Source: Clostridiales bacterium (lineage in GTDB: Bacteria > Bacillota > Clostridia > Christensenellales > Aristaeellaceae). Taken from it: DNA of 64,000 nucleotides. Position numbers and translations under genes: made by a program. The stretch lies in contig SFGO01000010.1 of assembly GCA_004556545.1 (NCBI GenBank), positions 1-64,000 on the forward strand, in the 5' to 3' direction. This document shows, piece by piece, positions 49,758 through 57,895 of this stretch; the stretch's first letter is position 1, and each line of letters opens with the position of its first letter. The notes under the pieces were generated by a model that ran no database searches, was not told the origin of the DNA, and saw only the letters and a program-made list of their open reading frames with translations.

Positions 49758-50129
49758 GTCCGATCTCCTCCGTGATAGGTTAGAGTGAAAGTATAATACA
49801 GGAATGAGGGAAAGTAAAGCCCGCGCAGCGCTGAGGGACAAGACGGGTTCCCCGCTTGTGCCTGCGGCGCCGCGCGGGCGGATGGGCGGAAAGAACGTTT
49901 TCCGCAAGTGGTTCTTTTTCGGGTTTGTTTCAATCCCATAGATCAGACGGGTTGAAACTTTCCCTTCTCACACGTTCGAAAGCAGGTGTTAACCGGCCAA
50001 TCGGAACGCGAACCGGGGTGCAGGGGTTCAACCCCTGCCTGGCACACGTTCGAAAGCAGGTGTTAACCGGCCAATCGGAACGTGAACCGGGGTGCAGGGG
50101 GTCACCCCCTGCGGGCACTGCCCCTGTGC
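49758..50129. other. Repeat-bearing spacer between the GH130 and binding-protein genes
   Basis: No gene is seen in these 372 bases. They hold two tandem 74-bp repeats (49969-50116) and, near 49792, TATTAT-like sequence on the minus strand that could start transcription of the GH130-GH38-GH20 genes. Confidence 0.6.
49969..50116. repeat. Two tandem 74-bp repeats related to the TerS array
   Basis: CACACGTTCGAAAGCAGGTG begins units at 49969 and 50043, a 74-base period. The unit shares AACCGGCCAA, GCGAAC-GGGG and palindromic GGGG-x-CCCC cores with the 75-base units at 7065-7559. GGGCACTGCCCCTG follows at about 50113-50126. Confidence 0.9.
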
Positions 50130-51548
50130 TTATTTGGAGGCCTTCCAGGCGTCGATCTGAGCCTGAGCTTCGGTGATGATGTCGTTCAGGCCTTCGGCTT
50201 CCATTTCTTCGTACATGGTCTTCACGGCTTCTTCGGGATCCACGGAGCCGGTCAGCAGTTCGGGATGATAACGATCCCAGATGGTCTTGCAGTTGGCAAT
50301 CTGGTCTTCCACCTTGCTGGTGTCGAAGTTGAAGCCCAGCAGCACGGAAGGCTCAGCCTGCTCGTTCAGTTCCTTCACTTCGTCCCACTGGTTGAACTCC
50401 ACGTCGTCGGTGGGGGTCACGGCGAAGAAGGTGCCCTGAGTGTAACCGGCCATGCCCCAGCTGGAGTCGGGGTTCTTGTGCACGCGGCCATCCTCGGTGT
50501 AGGTGAAGTTGTCGCCTTCCAGGCCGTAGTAGAACGCATCGCGAACCTTGGAGTCGGTGTTCATCAGGTTCAGGAAAGCCAGAGCCTTTTCAGGATGCTC
50601 GGAGTTGACGGAAACGAAGTTCACGGAGCCCAGCACGGAGTCGTTGGACAGGATGGTGGGGCCGTAGGTGTAGGCGACAAGTTCCTTGCCCATGTTGGGA
50701 CCCCAAACGGTCTTGGCGGCGGAGGACCAGCCCTGAGCCAGGAAGCAGGCCTTGTAGGTGGGGCCTTCAGCCAGGTTGGCAGCGTCGGCGTTGATGATGC
50801 CGGACTCGAACCATTCGCGGACGATCTTCAGCTGATCCATCACGTCCTGCTGCTCGAAAATCTTCACAACCTTGGTCTCCTGATCGTCGTAGCGCACGCC
50901 GACGCCGCGCAGACCAGCGCCGAAGCCGTCATACACAAAGGGGATCTGAGAAACGCCGTCCTTGGTTACGGGGAAGGAAGCGGTGCCGGTCTTTTCCTTG
51001 ATGGCCTTCAGGATAGGGGTGGCATCCGCCAGCGTGTGGCAGTTCATGGCGGCCTCTTCCATGCCCAGCTCCTTCAGCAGCTCCACGTCCCAGACGAAGT
51101 ACTGGGTGATGGAGGAATCCTTGTAGGTAGGCACACCATAGATGCGGCCTCCCAAGCGGCAGGCGTCCCAGTAACCGGCGGGGATCAGCTCCAGCAGGCC
51201 GGGAGCGTTGTCGGCCAGCAGGTCGGTGATGTCCAGATAAGCGCCCACGGACACGTCGGCAACCAGGTTGCCGCTGTCGCCGAAGATGACGTCATAGGGC
51301 TCGTTGGAGTTGATGATGACGCTGCGGCGGTTGCCCCAGTCGCCCCAGCCGATGCATTCCACATCCAGCCTGGCGCCGATCTTCTCTTCGATGTAGGGGT
51401 TGAGATGCTCGATCCACGCGCTGTAGTTGTCGGGCTGTCCGTTGCCCAGCGTGATGATCTTCAGGGTGGGAACTTCCTCAGCGGAGGCGAAGCTGACCAT
51501 GCACAGAGCCATGCACAGCGCCAGAACCAGAGACAGGATCTTTTTCAT
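50130..51548 (-). CDS. Extracellular solute-binding protein (sugar ABC transporter)
   Basis: This 472-residue protein has a signal peptide (MKKILSLVLALCMALCMVSF) cleaved after ASA, and no clear lipobox, so its anchoring is uncertain. The mature part (VPTLKIITLGNGQPDNYSAW; GAYLDITDLLADNAPGLLEL; AMNCHTLADATPILKAIKEK) is typical of DUF3502-type/LplA-like binding proteins that pair with LplB and LplC-type permeases. The substrate is likely a mannose-containing oligosaccharide given the downstream enzymes. A strong GAGAGAACAAAC site precedes the ATG at 51548. Confidence 0.9.
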   Translation of the reverse strand: MKKILSLVLALCMALCMVSFASAEEVPTLKIITLGNGQPDNYSAWIEHLNPYIEEKIGARLDVECIGWGDWGNRRSVIINSNEPYDVIFGDSGNLVADVSVGAYLDITDLLADNAPGLLELIPAGYWDACRLGGRIYGVPTYKDSSITQYFVWDVELLKELGMEEAAMNCHTLADATPILKAIKEKTGTASFPVTKDGVSQIPFVYDGFGAGLRGVGVRYDDQETKVVKIFEQQDVMDQLKIVREWFESGIINADAANLAEGPTYKACFLAQGWSSAAKTVWGPNMGKELVAYTYGPTILSNDSVLGSVNFVSVNSEHPEKALAFLNLMNTDSKVRDAFYYGLEGDNFTYTEDGRVHKNPDSSWGMAGYTQGTFFAVTPTDDVEFNQWDEVKELNEQAEPSVLLGFNFDTSKVEDQIANCKTIWDRYHPELLTGSVDPEEAVKTMYEEMEAEGLNDIITEAQAQIDAWKASK

Positions 51549-51574
51549 GTTTGTTCTCTCCTTTTTTTTATTCG

Positions 51575-52498
51575 TTAACCCTTTACCGCGCCGATCGTCA
51601 GTCCGGAAATGAAGTATTTCTGGAAGAACGGATACGCGCACGCGATAGGGATTACGATCACGATGGCAATGGCCATGCGAACCGATTCGCCGGGCATCTG
51701 GGCCCGATACTGCTGCAGGGAAACGCCGGCGGTGGGGTTGTTGGTCATGTACTCCAGCGAACGCATGATGTTGTTCAAAAGCGCCTGCAGGGAGATGAGA
51801 CGTTTATCGGAAATGTACAGGGACGAAAGGAACCAGTCGTTCCAGTAGCCGAAGCTCAGGAACAGGGCGATGGTGGCGAACAGCGGCTTGGAAATGGGCA
51901 CCACGATGCTCAGAAAGGTGCGCATCTGGGTCGCGCCGTCGATCTTCGCCGACTCGATGATCCCGTCGGGAATCGAGGTCTTGAAGTAGGTCTTGCAGAT
52001 GACGATGTTGTAGGAGCTGACCATCAGGGGTAAAATCAGCACCCAGATGGTGTTGCGCAGCCCCAGAATGTTGGAGTTGACCACGTAGCTGGCCACCAGA
52101 CCGCCGCTGAAAAGCATGGGGATGAAGATGACCCAGGTGTAGAACTGCTTCAGCTTGAAGTTGGGCCGGGACAGGGCGTAGCCCATGGCCGTGGTAACAG
52201 ACAGGCCCAGCAGTGTACCGATGCAGGTGACGGCCACGGAGATCAGCAGGGCGTTCAAAATGGTGTCCCGCTCGTTCCACAGGAACTGGTACGCCTTGGA
52301 GGAAAACTCAACCGGGAAGAAGGAGTAGCCCACCTGCCGGATGGATTCCTCCGAGGAGATGGAAATCATGAATACCAGCACCACCGGCAGGATGGCGCAG
52401 GCGGCCAGCAGAACGAACAGAAGGTTGAACCCCGCGTTGGTGCCGGGGTTGATCCGGTTGATCTGAAAGGTGGATTTCTTCGCTTTGGCTTCTTTCAT
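51575..52498 (-). CDS. Sugar ABC transporter permease (LplC type)
   Basis: This 307-residue protein has six membrane helices and the EAA motif ESAKIDGATQMRTFLSIVVP that contacts the ATPase. The N-terminus GFNLLFVLLAACAILPVVLV is helix one. It works with the permease at 52514 and the binding protein at 50130. No ATPase gene lies in this operon, so a shared MsmX-like ATPase elsewhere is expected. Good AGGAGGGGAGCGC site before the ATG. Confidence 0.93.
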   Translation of the reverse strand: MKEAKAKKSTFQINRINPGTNAGFNLLFVLLAACAILPVVLVFMISISSEESIRQVGYSFFPVEFSSKAYQFLWNERDTILNALLISVAVTCIGTLLGLSVTTAMGYALSRPNFKLKQFYTWVIFIPMLFSGGLVASYVVNSNILGLRNTIWVLILPLMVSSYNIVICKTYFKTSIPDGIIESAKIDGATQMRTFLSIVVPISKPLFATIALFLSFGYWNDWFLSSLYISDKRLISLQALLNNIMRSLEYMTNNPTAGVSLQQYRAQMPGESVRMAIAIVIVIPIACAYPFFQKYFISGLTIGAVKG

Positions 52499-52513
52499 TG
52501 CGCTCCCCTCCTC

Positions 52514-53494
52514 TTAAAACACCGCACTGTCGGAATCGACCTTGGAGACGATGAAGTTCGTCAGCAGGATCGTGATGCAGCAGGCTACGGACTGGAAGGT
52601 GGAGGCGGCGGCCGTCTTGCCGATGGGGGCGTTGCCCTGCAGGGCGGCGTAGACGTAGGTGTCAAAGGTGGAGGCGACCTTGTACAGGGAGTTGGGCACG
52701 CCCTGCGTGACCTGATAGAACAGACCGAAGTCGGAGGCGAAGATGCCGCCTACCGACAGGATGAACATCATCACGATGACGGTCTTCAGCATGGGCATGG
52801 TGATGTACCGGGTCTGCTGCCACTTGCTGGCACCGTCCAGCATGGCCGCCTCGTACAGGGAGCCGTCGATGCCGGTGATGGTGGCCAGATAGACCACCAT
52901 GCCGTAGCCGGTGCCCTTCCAGACCTTGAGGATAACGAAGAACAGGGGCCAGTACGTGGCCTCGGAGTACCAGCGGTGGGGCTGGCCGCCGAAGAAAACC
53001 ACCACCCGGTTCAGGGTGCCGTAGTCGGTGTTGAGGAAGGCGAATACGAAGTAGCTGACCACGACCCAGCTCAGGAAGTGGGGGAAGAACATCAGGGTCT
53101 GGTAGGTCTTGGAGGCCCGCTTGGAGTACAGCTCGTTGATCATGACGGCCAGCGCAACGGGGATGACGATGCCCAGAATGATGAAGACGATATTGTAAAG
53201 CAGGGTGTTGCGCAGCAGCATGGAGAAGGCGTTGTTGTGAATGAAGAAGGAAAAATTCTGGAAGCCCACAAATTCACTGTGGAACAGATTGTACAGGAAG
53301 GATTGCCGGGGGAAGATCTTGTACTTCTTAAAGGCGATAATCAGGCCGAACATCGGCAGATAGCTGAACAGCGCGTACCAGATAAACGCGGGTAAGCCCA
53401 GCAGACTCAACTCCAGATCGTCCCGGGTCAGCTTGCCCTTCTTGGGACGATTGACGGCGAGGGGCTGCCCGGTTTTGTTGGCCTTTCCAACCAT
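52514..53494 (-). CDS. Sugar ABC transporter permease (LplB type)
   Basis: This 326-residue protein has six membrane helices, beginning LLGLPAFIWYALFSYLPMFG, and the EAA motif EAAMLDGASKWQQTRYITMP near residue 228. The basic N-terminus (GKANKTGQPLAVNRPKKGKL) is usual for this family. It is the first gene of the minus-strand operon and lies behind a promoter with TGTTAACA operators. It forms the channel with the 51575 permease. Confidence 0.93.
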   Translation of the reverse strand: MVGKANKTGQPLAVNRPKKGKLTRDDLELSLLGLPAFIWYALFSYLPMFGLIIAFKKYKIFPRQSFLYNLFHSEFVGFQNFSFFIHNNAFSMLLRNTLLYNIVFIILGIVIPVALAVMINELYSKRASKTYQTLMFFPHFLSWVVVSYFVFAFLNTDYGTLNRVVVFFGGQPHRWYSEATYWPLFFVILKVWKGTGYGMVVYLATITGIDGSLYEAAMLDGASKWQQTRYITMPMLKTVIVMMFILSVGGIFASDFGLFYQVTQGVPNSLYKVASTFDTYVYAALQGNAPIGKTAAASTFQSVACCITILLTNFIVSKVDSDSAVF

Positions 53495-53524
53495 AAACAG
53501 TTTCCTCCGTTTCCGAATGAAGAA

Positions 53525-53585
53525 TGTTAACGAACGCTTCTGCTCTTTACGGGCTTATGTTAACACGCGGAGAAACAAAAAGCAA
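53525..53585 (-). promoter_or_regulatory. Promoter and operators of the ABC/glycosidase operon
   Basis: On the minus strand TTGCTT (complement of 53580-53585), 17 bases and TAACAT (complement of 53557-53562). The palindrome TGTTAACA (53558-53565) overlaps the -10, and TGTTAACG is at 53525-53532. A further TTAACA lies near 53685. LacI-type binding is likely. Confidence 0.6.
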
Positions 53586-53709
53586 TACCAATTTTCAAAA
53601 ATTTGTCTGCAATGGATAAAAAAATCTTGAAAAGGATATGCAAAAGAAAAACAAAAAAGAATACAAAAAGCAAATGGAAACATTTATTAACATTTTTTAT
53701 CAAAAGGCG

Positions 53710-53738
53710 TTGACTTTTTCGACCGGGCATTGTATCCT
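53710..53738 (+). promoter_or_regulatory. Promoter of the second LacI regulator
   Basis: TTGACT (53710-53715), 17 bases, TATCCT (53733-53738), about 50 bases before the start codon. Confidence 0.7.
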
Positions 53739-53789
53739 AAAGAAGGTTTTCCCACGCAGAAAAGATTTTCATTGGAATGAGGTTTTTTC

Positions 53790-54836
53790 ATGCTCAAAAG
53801 CACTATGCAGGACCTGGCGGACGCGGTGGGCGTTTCCCGGATTACCGTCTGGAAGGCCCTGAACGACCGGGAAGGCGTATCCCCCCGGACCAAAAATAAA
53901 ATCAAGCAAAAGGCCGCGGAAATGGGCCTGACCGATGCGGAGCTCCAAATGGCAAACCCTGCCCGGGAAGAGCCGAAACGGGAGGCGGCGGAAGCGCGCA
54001 CGTTCTCCGTGGTGGTCTCCCGGCCCGAGTCCTCCGCCTTCTGGATGCAGATCATCCACCATATCGCCAAGGAGCTGGCCCGCAGTCAGATCAACCTGAT
54101 GTACACCTACATGCCTTCCTTTTATTCGGATGGCTATGCGCTGCCAACGTCCCTGAAAAACGTGGACGGCCTGATCGTACTGAATATTTACGACGCCCGG
54201 CTTCTGCATATGCTCAATGCACTGCCCCTGCCCAAGGTTTTTCTGGATACCGTGCCGCGCATGCAGCCGCCGGAGCTTCACGGCGATCTGGTGCTGATCG
54301 AGGGCCGCAGCCGCATCCGGGAAATCACCCGGCGGCTGATCGACAGCGGGCGCACCCGGCTTGGCTTCGTGGGCGACGTGGGCTACGCCCAGACCAATCA
54401 GGACCGCTACGACGGCTTTCTGGACGCTCTGCGGGAAAAGAACCTTCCGCAGGATCCCGCCCTCTGCCTGACCGCGCCCCTGAGCCTGCGCACCCATTAT
54501 GAAGAGATCAGCGCTTTTCTGGACGGCCTGCCGGAGCTGCCGCAGGCCATTGTGTGCGCCAGCGACTTCATCGCCCATTTCGTCAGCCGGTATCTGACGG
54601 AAAGCGGCCGGAAAACGCCGAAGGGCTTCCTGCTGACCGGCTTCGACAACAACACCGAATACGGCAACGTGGCCGAACAGATCACCACCGTCCATGTGGA
54701 GACCTCCGCGCTGGGCAAGCGGCTGGCCAATAAGCTGCTGTTCCGGGCCGATCATCCCCAGATGCCGGAAGAGGTCTGCTATGTGGGCACGGAGATTCTC
54801 TATCGGGGCCCGCTGGCCGCGGAAATGGAAAAATAG
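53790..54836 (+). CDS. LacI-family regulator of the glycan locus
   Basis: This 348-residue protein has an N-terminal helix-turn-helix (TMQDLADAVGVSRITVWKAL, residues 5-24) and a sugar-binding sensing domain (FSVVVSRPESSAFWMQIIHH; HMLNALPLPKVFLDTVPRMQ; TRLGFVGDVGYAQTNQDRYD). It is divergent from the ABC operon and adjacent to the GH3 gene. The TGTTAACA operators between the two are the probable sites. A longer hinge (residues 55-65) is rich in Glu and Arg. ATG with a GAGGTTTTTTC site. Confidence 0.9.
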   Translation: MLKSTMQDLADAVGVSRITVWKALNDREGVSPRTKNKIKQKAAEMGLTDAELQMANPAREEPKREAAEARTFSVVVSRPESSAFWMQIIHHIAKELARSQINLMYTYMPSFYSDGYALPTSLKNVDGLIVLNIYDARLLHMLNALPLPKVFLDTVPRMQPPELHGDLVLIEGRSRIREITRRLIDSGRTRLGFVGDVGYAQTNQDRYDGFLDALREKNLPQDPALCLTAPLSLRTHYEEISAFLDGLPELPQAIVCASDFIAHFVSRYLTESGRKTPKGFLLTGFDNNTEYGNVAEQITTVHVETSALGKRLANKLLFRADHPQMPEEVCYVGTEILYRGPLAAEMEK

Positions 54837-54847
54837 GAGGGCTTTTT

Positions 54848-57097
54848 ATGCTTCCCTTTCAGGACACGAAGCTTTCTCCCAAAGAACGGGCGCACGATCT
54901 GTGCGCCCGCTTGACGTCCCGGGAAAAAACGGGACAGCTGAACCAACGGCTGTACGGCTTTCAGAGCGTCCGCCGGGAGGGAGAACGGCTGACGCTGGAC
55001 GAAGCCTTCCAAAAAGAAGTGCTGCGCTTCGGCGGACTGGGCACGCTGTACGGCCTGTACCGGGCCGATCCATGGTCGGGCCGGAACCGGGAAAACGGCC
55101 TGTACGGACAGAACGCCGTCCGCGCCTATAATCTGGCGCAGCGGTTCGTGGTGGAGCATTCCCGCTTCGGGATTCCCATGCTGGTCAGCAGCGAGTGCCC
55201 TCACGGCCATCAGGCGCTGGACGGCTATCTGCTGCCGGTGAATCTGGCGGCGGGGGCGACCTTTCAGCCGGAGCTGCTTTACGAGGCAGGGAAGGTGTGC
55301 GGGCGGCAGCTTCGGGAGCTGGGCGTGGATCTCGCGCTGGTCTCCACGCTGGACATCCTGCGGGATCCCCGCTGGGGCCGCAGTGAGGAATGCTACGGCG
55401 AGGATCCCTTCCATGCGTCCTGCTTTGCCCGGGCCATCGTCCGGGGCATTCAGAGCCAGGGCGTGGCGGTGGTGGCCAAGCATTTCTGCGCGCAGGGGGA
55501 AACCACCGGCGGCCTGAACGCCAGCGCCGCCCGAATCGGGCCCAGAGAGCTGCGGGAGATTCACCTGCCCGCCACAAAGGCGGTCTGTCAGGCGGGTGCG
55601 CGGGGAATCATGGCGGCCTACAACGAGATCGACGGCGTTCCCTGCCACGCCAATGAGACGCTGCTTCGGGAAATTCTGCGCGGAGAATTCGGCTTTGACG
55701 GGCTCATCATGGCTGACGGCTGCGCCATCGACCGGCTGAACGACCAGACCGGCGACACGGTGGCGTCCGGCGCGCTGGCGCTGCGTTCCGGCGTGGAGAT
55801 CAGCCTGTGGGACGAGGGCTTTTCCCGGCTGGACGAGGCGCTGGAAAGGGGCCTGATGGACGAAGAAACCCTGAACCGGGCCGTGGAGCGGGTGCTGGCG
55901 CTCAAGTTTGAACGGGGCCTGTTTGAACGGCTCTACCTGCCGGAGGAACGGCCCCTGACGTTTTTTTCGAAAGAAGCGTTTCCGCAAAGTCTAGCGCTTT
56001 CCCGGGAAAGCATCGTGCTGCTGAAAAACGAGGGCGTTTTGCCGCTGCGCGCCGGAGAAACGCTCGCGCTGATCGGCCCGGCGGCGGACGATCTATACCG
56101 CCAGCTGGGCGATTATACGCCGCCCGTGGAGCCGGAAGCGGCCTGTACGCTGCTGCAGGGCCTGCGGCAAATGTCCGGCCCGGAGAGACTGCTTTGCTAT
56201 GACAACGGCAGCGACCCGGAGCGGGCCGCCGCGCTGGCAGCAAAGGCCGATACGGTGGTGCTGGCGCTGGGCGGCTCTTCCAGCCGGTTTGAGCAGGCCC
56301 GGTTCGATACAAACGGCGCGGCGTTGAGCGGCAGCATGGACTGCGGCGAAGGCGTGGACAGCGCAGGCCTGCGGCTTCCCGACGGGCAGCACGAGCTTTT
56401 CGCCCGGGTGCGCGCCGCAGCAAAGAAGCTGGTTACGGTGCTGATCATCGGCAGGCCCTATGCCGTCCCGGAAATTACCGAAGGCTCGGATGGACTGCTG
56501 GTCGCCTTTTACCCCGGCCCATGGGGCGGGCAGGCACTGGCGGAGATCCTGCTGGGGCGTTTCAGCCCGTCCGGACGGCTGCCCGTGTCCTTTCCCCGGC
56601 ATCCGGGCCAGCTGCCGGTATACTATAACCCCAAGGCGGGCATTGTGCCGTGGAGCTACGCCGATTCCAAACAAGGCCCACTGTTTTCCTTCGGGGACGG
56701 CATGGGCTACGGGCGGATCCAATACCGCGATTTCGAGCTGCTGCCGAAGCCGCTGCCGGAAGGAACGCTTTCGGAAGGAACGCTTCCCGTGGACGATACG
56801 CCGGTGCTGGAGCTGCACTTTCGGGCGGAAAATCCCGGCCCGGCGGAGGAGACCGCCGTGCCTATGCTCTTTGTCACCGATCTGGAATCGGATGTGACGC
56901 GCCGGGTCCGGGAACTGAAAGCCTTCGATAAGAAAGCCGTTCCCGCAGGGGAAAGCGCGGCTTTCTCCCTGACGCTGACGGCGGAGGGGCTGGCGGTGTG
57001 GAACCGCCGCATGGAGCGCGAGCTTCAGCGGGGCCGCTTCCACCTGTGCCTTCAGGACGGCGGCAGAAGCCTCTATGAAACGATTTGGACGCTGTAA
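54848..57097 (+). CDS. GH3 beta-glycosidase
   Basis: This 749-residue cytoplasmic enzyme hydrolyses beta-linked glucose or xylose from the non-reducing end. Motifs include ILRDPRWGRSEECYGEDP (residues 170-187), VVAKHFCAQGE (Lys211-His212) and the nucleophile region LIMADGCAIDRL (Asp290), where Ala and Gly replace the common Ser and Trp of SDW. The C-terminal domain and fibronectin-type end (AENPGPAEETAVPMLF; RELKAFDKKAVPAGESAAFS) are complete. It starts 11 bases after the LacI gene with GGAGGGCTTTTT before the ATG, so the two form an operon. Exact sugar unknown; beta-glucosidase fits mannan use. Confidence 0.88.
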   Translation: MLPFQDTKLSPKERAHDLCARLTSREKTGQLNQRLYGFQSVRREGERLTLDEAFQKEVLRFGGLGTLYGLYRADPWSGRNRENGLYGQNAVRAYNLAQRFVVEHSRFGIPMLVSSECPHGHQALDGYLLPVNLAAGATFQPELLYEAGKVCGRQLRELGVDLALVSTLDILRDPRWGRSEECYGEDPFHASCFARAIVRGIQSQGVAVVAKHFCAQGETTGGLNASAARIGPRELREIHLPATKAVCQAGARGIMAAYNEIDGVPCHANETLLREILRGEFGFDGLIMADGCAIDRLNDQTGDTVASGALALRSGVEISLWDEGFSRLDEALERGLMDEETLNRAVERVLALKFERGLFERLYLPEERPLTFFSKEAFPQSLALSRESIVLLKNEGVLPLRAGETLALIGPAADDLYRQLGDYTPPVEPEAACTLLQGLRQMSGPERLLCYDNGSDPERAAALAAKADTVVLALGGSSSRFEQARFDTNGAALSGSMDCGEGVDSAGLRLPDGQHELFARVRAAAKKLVTVLIIGRPYAVPEITEGSDGLLVAFYPGPWGGQALAEILLGRFSPSGRLPVSFPRHPGQLPVYYNPKAGIVPWSYADSKQGPLFSFGDGMGYGRIQYRDFELLPKPLPEGTLSEGTLPVDDTPVLELHFRAENPGPAEETAVPMLFVTDLESDVTRRVRELKAFDKKAVPAGESAAFSLTLTAEGLAVWNRRMERELQRGRFHLCLQDGGRSLYETIWTL

Positions 57098-57112
57098 GAA
57101 AACCGCATGAAA

Positions 57113-57152
57113 AAACGCCCCCTTGTTCAGAATTCTGGAGAAGGGGGCGTTT
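57113..57152 (+). terminator. Terminator after GH3 that also covers the next ribosome binding site
   Basis: AAACGCCCCCTT (57113-57124) pairs with AAGGGGGCGTTT (57141-57152). The following ATG at 57155 has its GGAG/AGGGGG site within this hairpin. Confidence 0.7.
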
Positions 57153-57154
57153 GC

Positions 57155-57895
57155 ATGGGCAGGTTGTCTTTCGGATGGTGGGGTCTGGCGGTACTGTACG
57201 GCCTTCGTCAGCCGGAACGGAGCCGGGCCGTGCGCTGGGCGCTTTCCGCCGGGCTGGCGGTGTCCATGGCGGGACAGGAAGCCCTGCTTGTTCAGGATGG
57301 GCTGTGGAGCCTGCAGACCGGGCTGCCCCTGCACCTGTGCGGCATGATGGGGCTGTGCTCCCTGCCGCTTCTGTGGCTGCGGCCCCGGGGGCTTTTGTGC
57401 TTCACCCTGCTGCTGGGCGCACCATGTGCCTTTCTGGCGCTTTGCTTTCCGGCGGTGATCGGCTGCTCCCGGCCCTTTCTGATGAGCCTGCATTTTGGCA
57501 GGCTGCATAGCCTGATCTTCTGGGCGGCGGTGTTTTCGTTCGGAGAAAAGCCAAAGCCGCTGACCCTGTGGGAGGCGCGGAAGACGCTTCTCTGGGCCAG
57601 CGGCTATCTTTGGGCGGTGCAGCTATGCAACGAATGGCTGCCCGCCAATTATTTGTTTTTGAGCGCCGTTCCGGCGGGAACGCCGCTGGAATGGCTGGCG
57701 CGGCGGGGACAGGGCTTTTACCTGTGCTCCCTCTGGCTGCTGGGCTGTCTTTGCCTGCGCTGGATGAGGGATTTCTGGAACGCCCTGCCGCCGTTTTTCG
57801 CGGGCTTTACTGCTGCAGGAAATAGGTCAGCATGTAGCCGGTGTAGCCGTTCCACGTCACCTTGCACCAGTCCTGACCGGGAATCAAAATCGTGA
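57155..57895 (+). CDS. YwaF-like membrane protein
   Basis: This protein of up to 246 residues has about six membrane helices and the typical YwaF/TIGR02206 signatures: LWSLQTGLPLHLCGMMGLCS near residue 55, HFGRLHSLIFWAAVF and the later WLPANYLFLSAVPAGTPLEW. Relatives are integral membrane proteins of unknown role (acyltransferase-like fold has been suggested). The last ~27 codons run into the antisense of the convergent SH3 gene (57807-57895) and read AGNRSACSRCSRSTSPCTSP, unlike the family, so the natural end may be lost. The ribosome binding site is inside a terminator hairpin. Confidence 0.75.
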   Translation: MGRLSFGWWGLAVLYGLRQPERSRAVRWALSAGLAVSMAGQEALLVQDGLWSLQTGLPLHLCGMMGLCSLPLLWLRPRGLLCFTLLLGAPCAFLALCFPAVIGCSRPFLMSLHFGRLHSLIFWAAVFSFGEKPKPLTLWEARKTLLWASGYLWAVQLCNEWLPANYLFLSAVPAGTPLEWLARRGQGFYLCSLWLLGCLCLRWMRDFWNALPPFFAGFTAAGNRSACSRCSRSTSPCTSPDRESKS

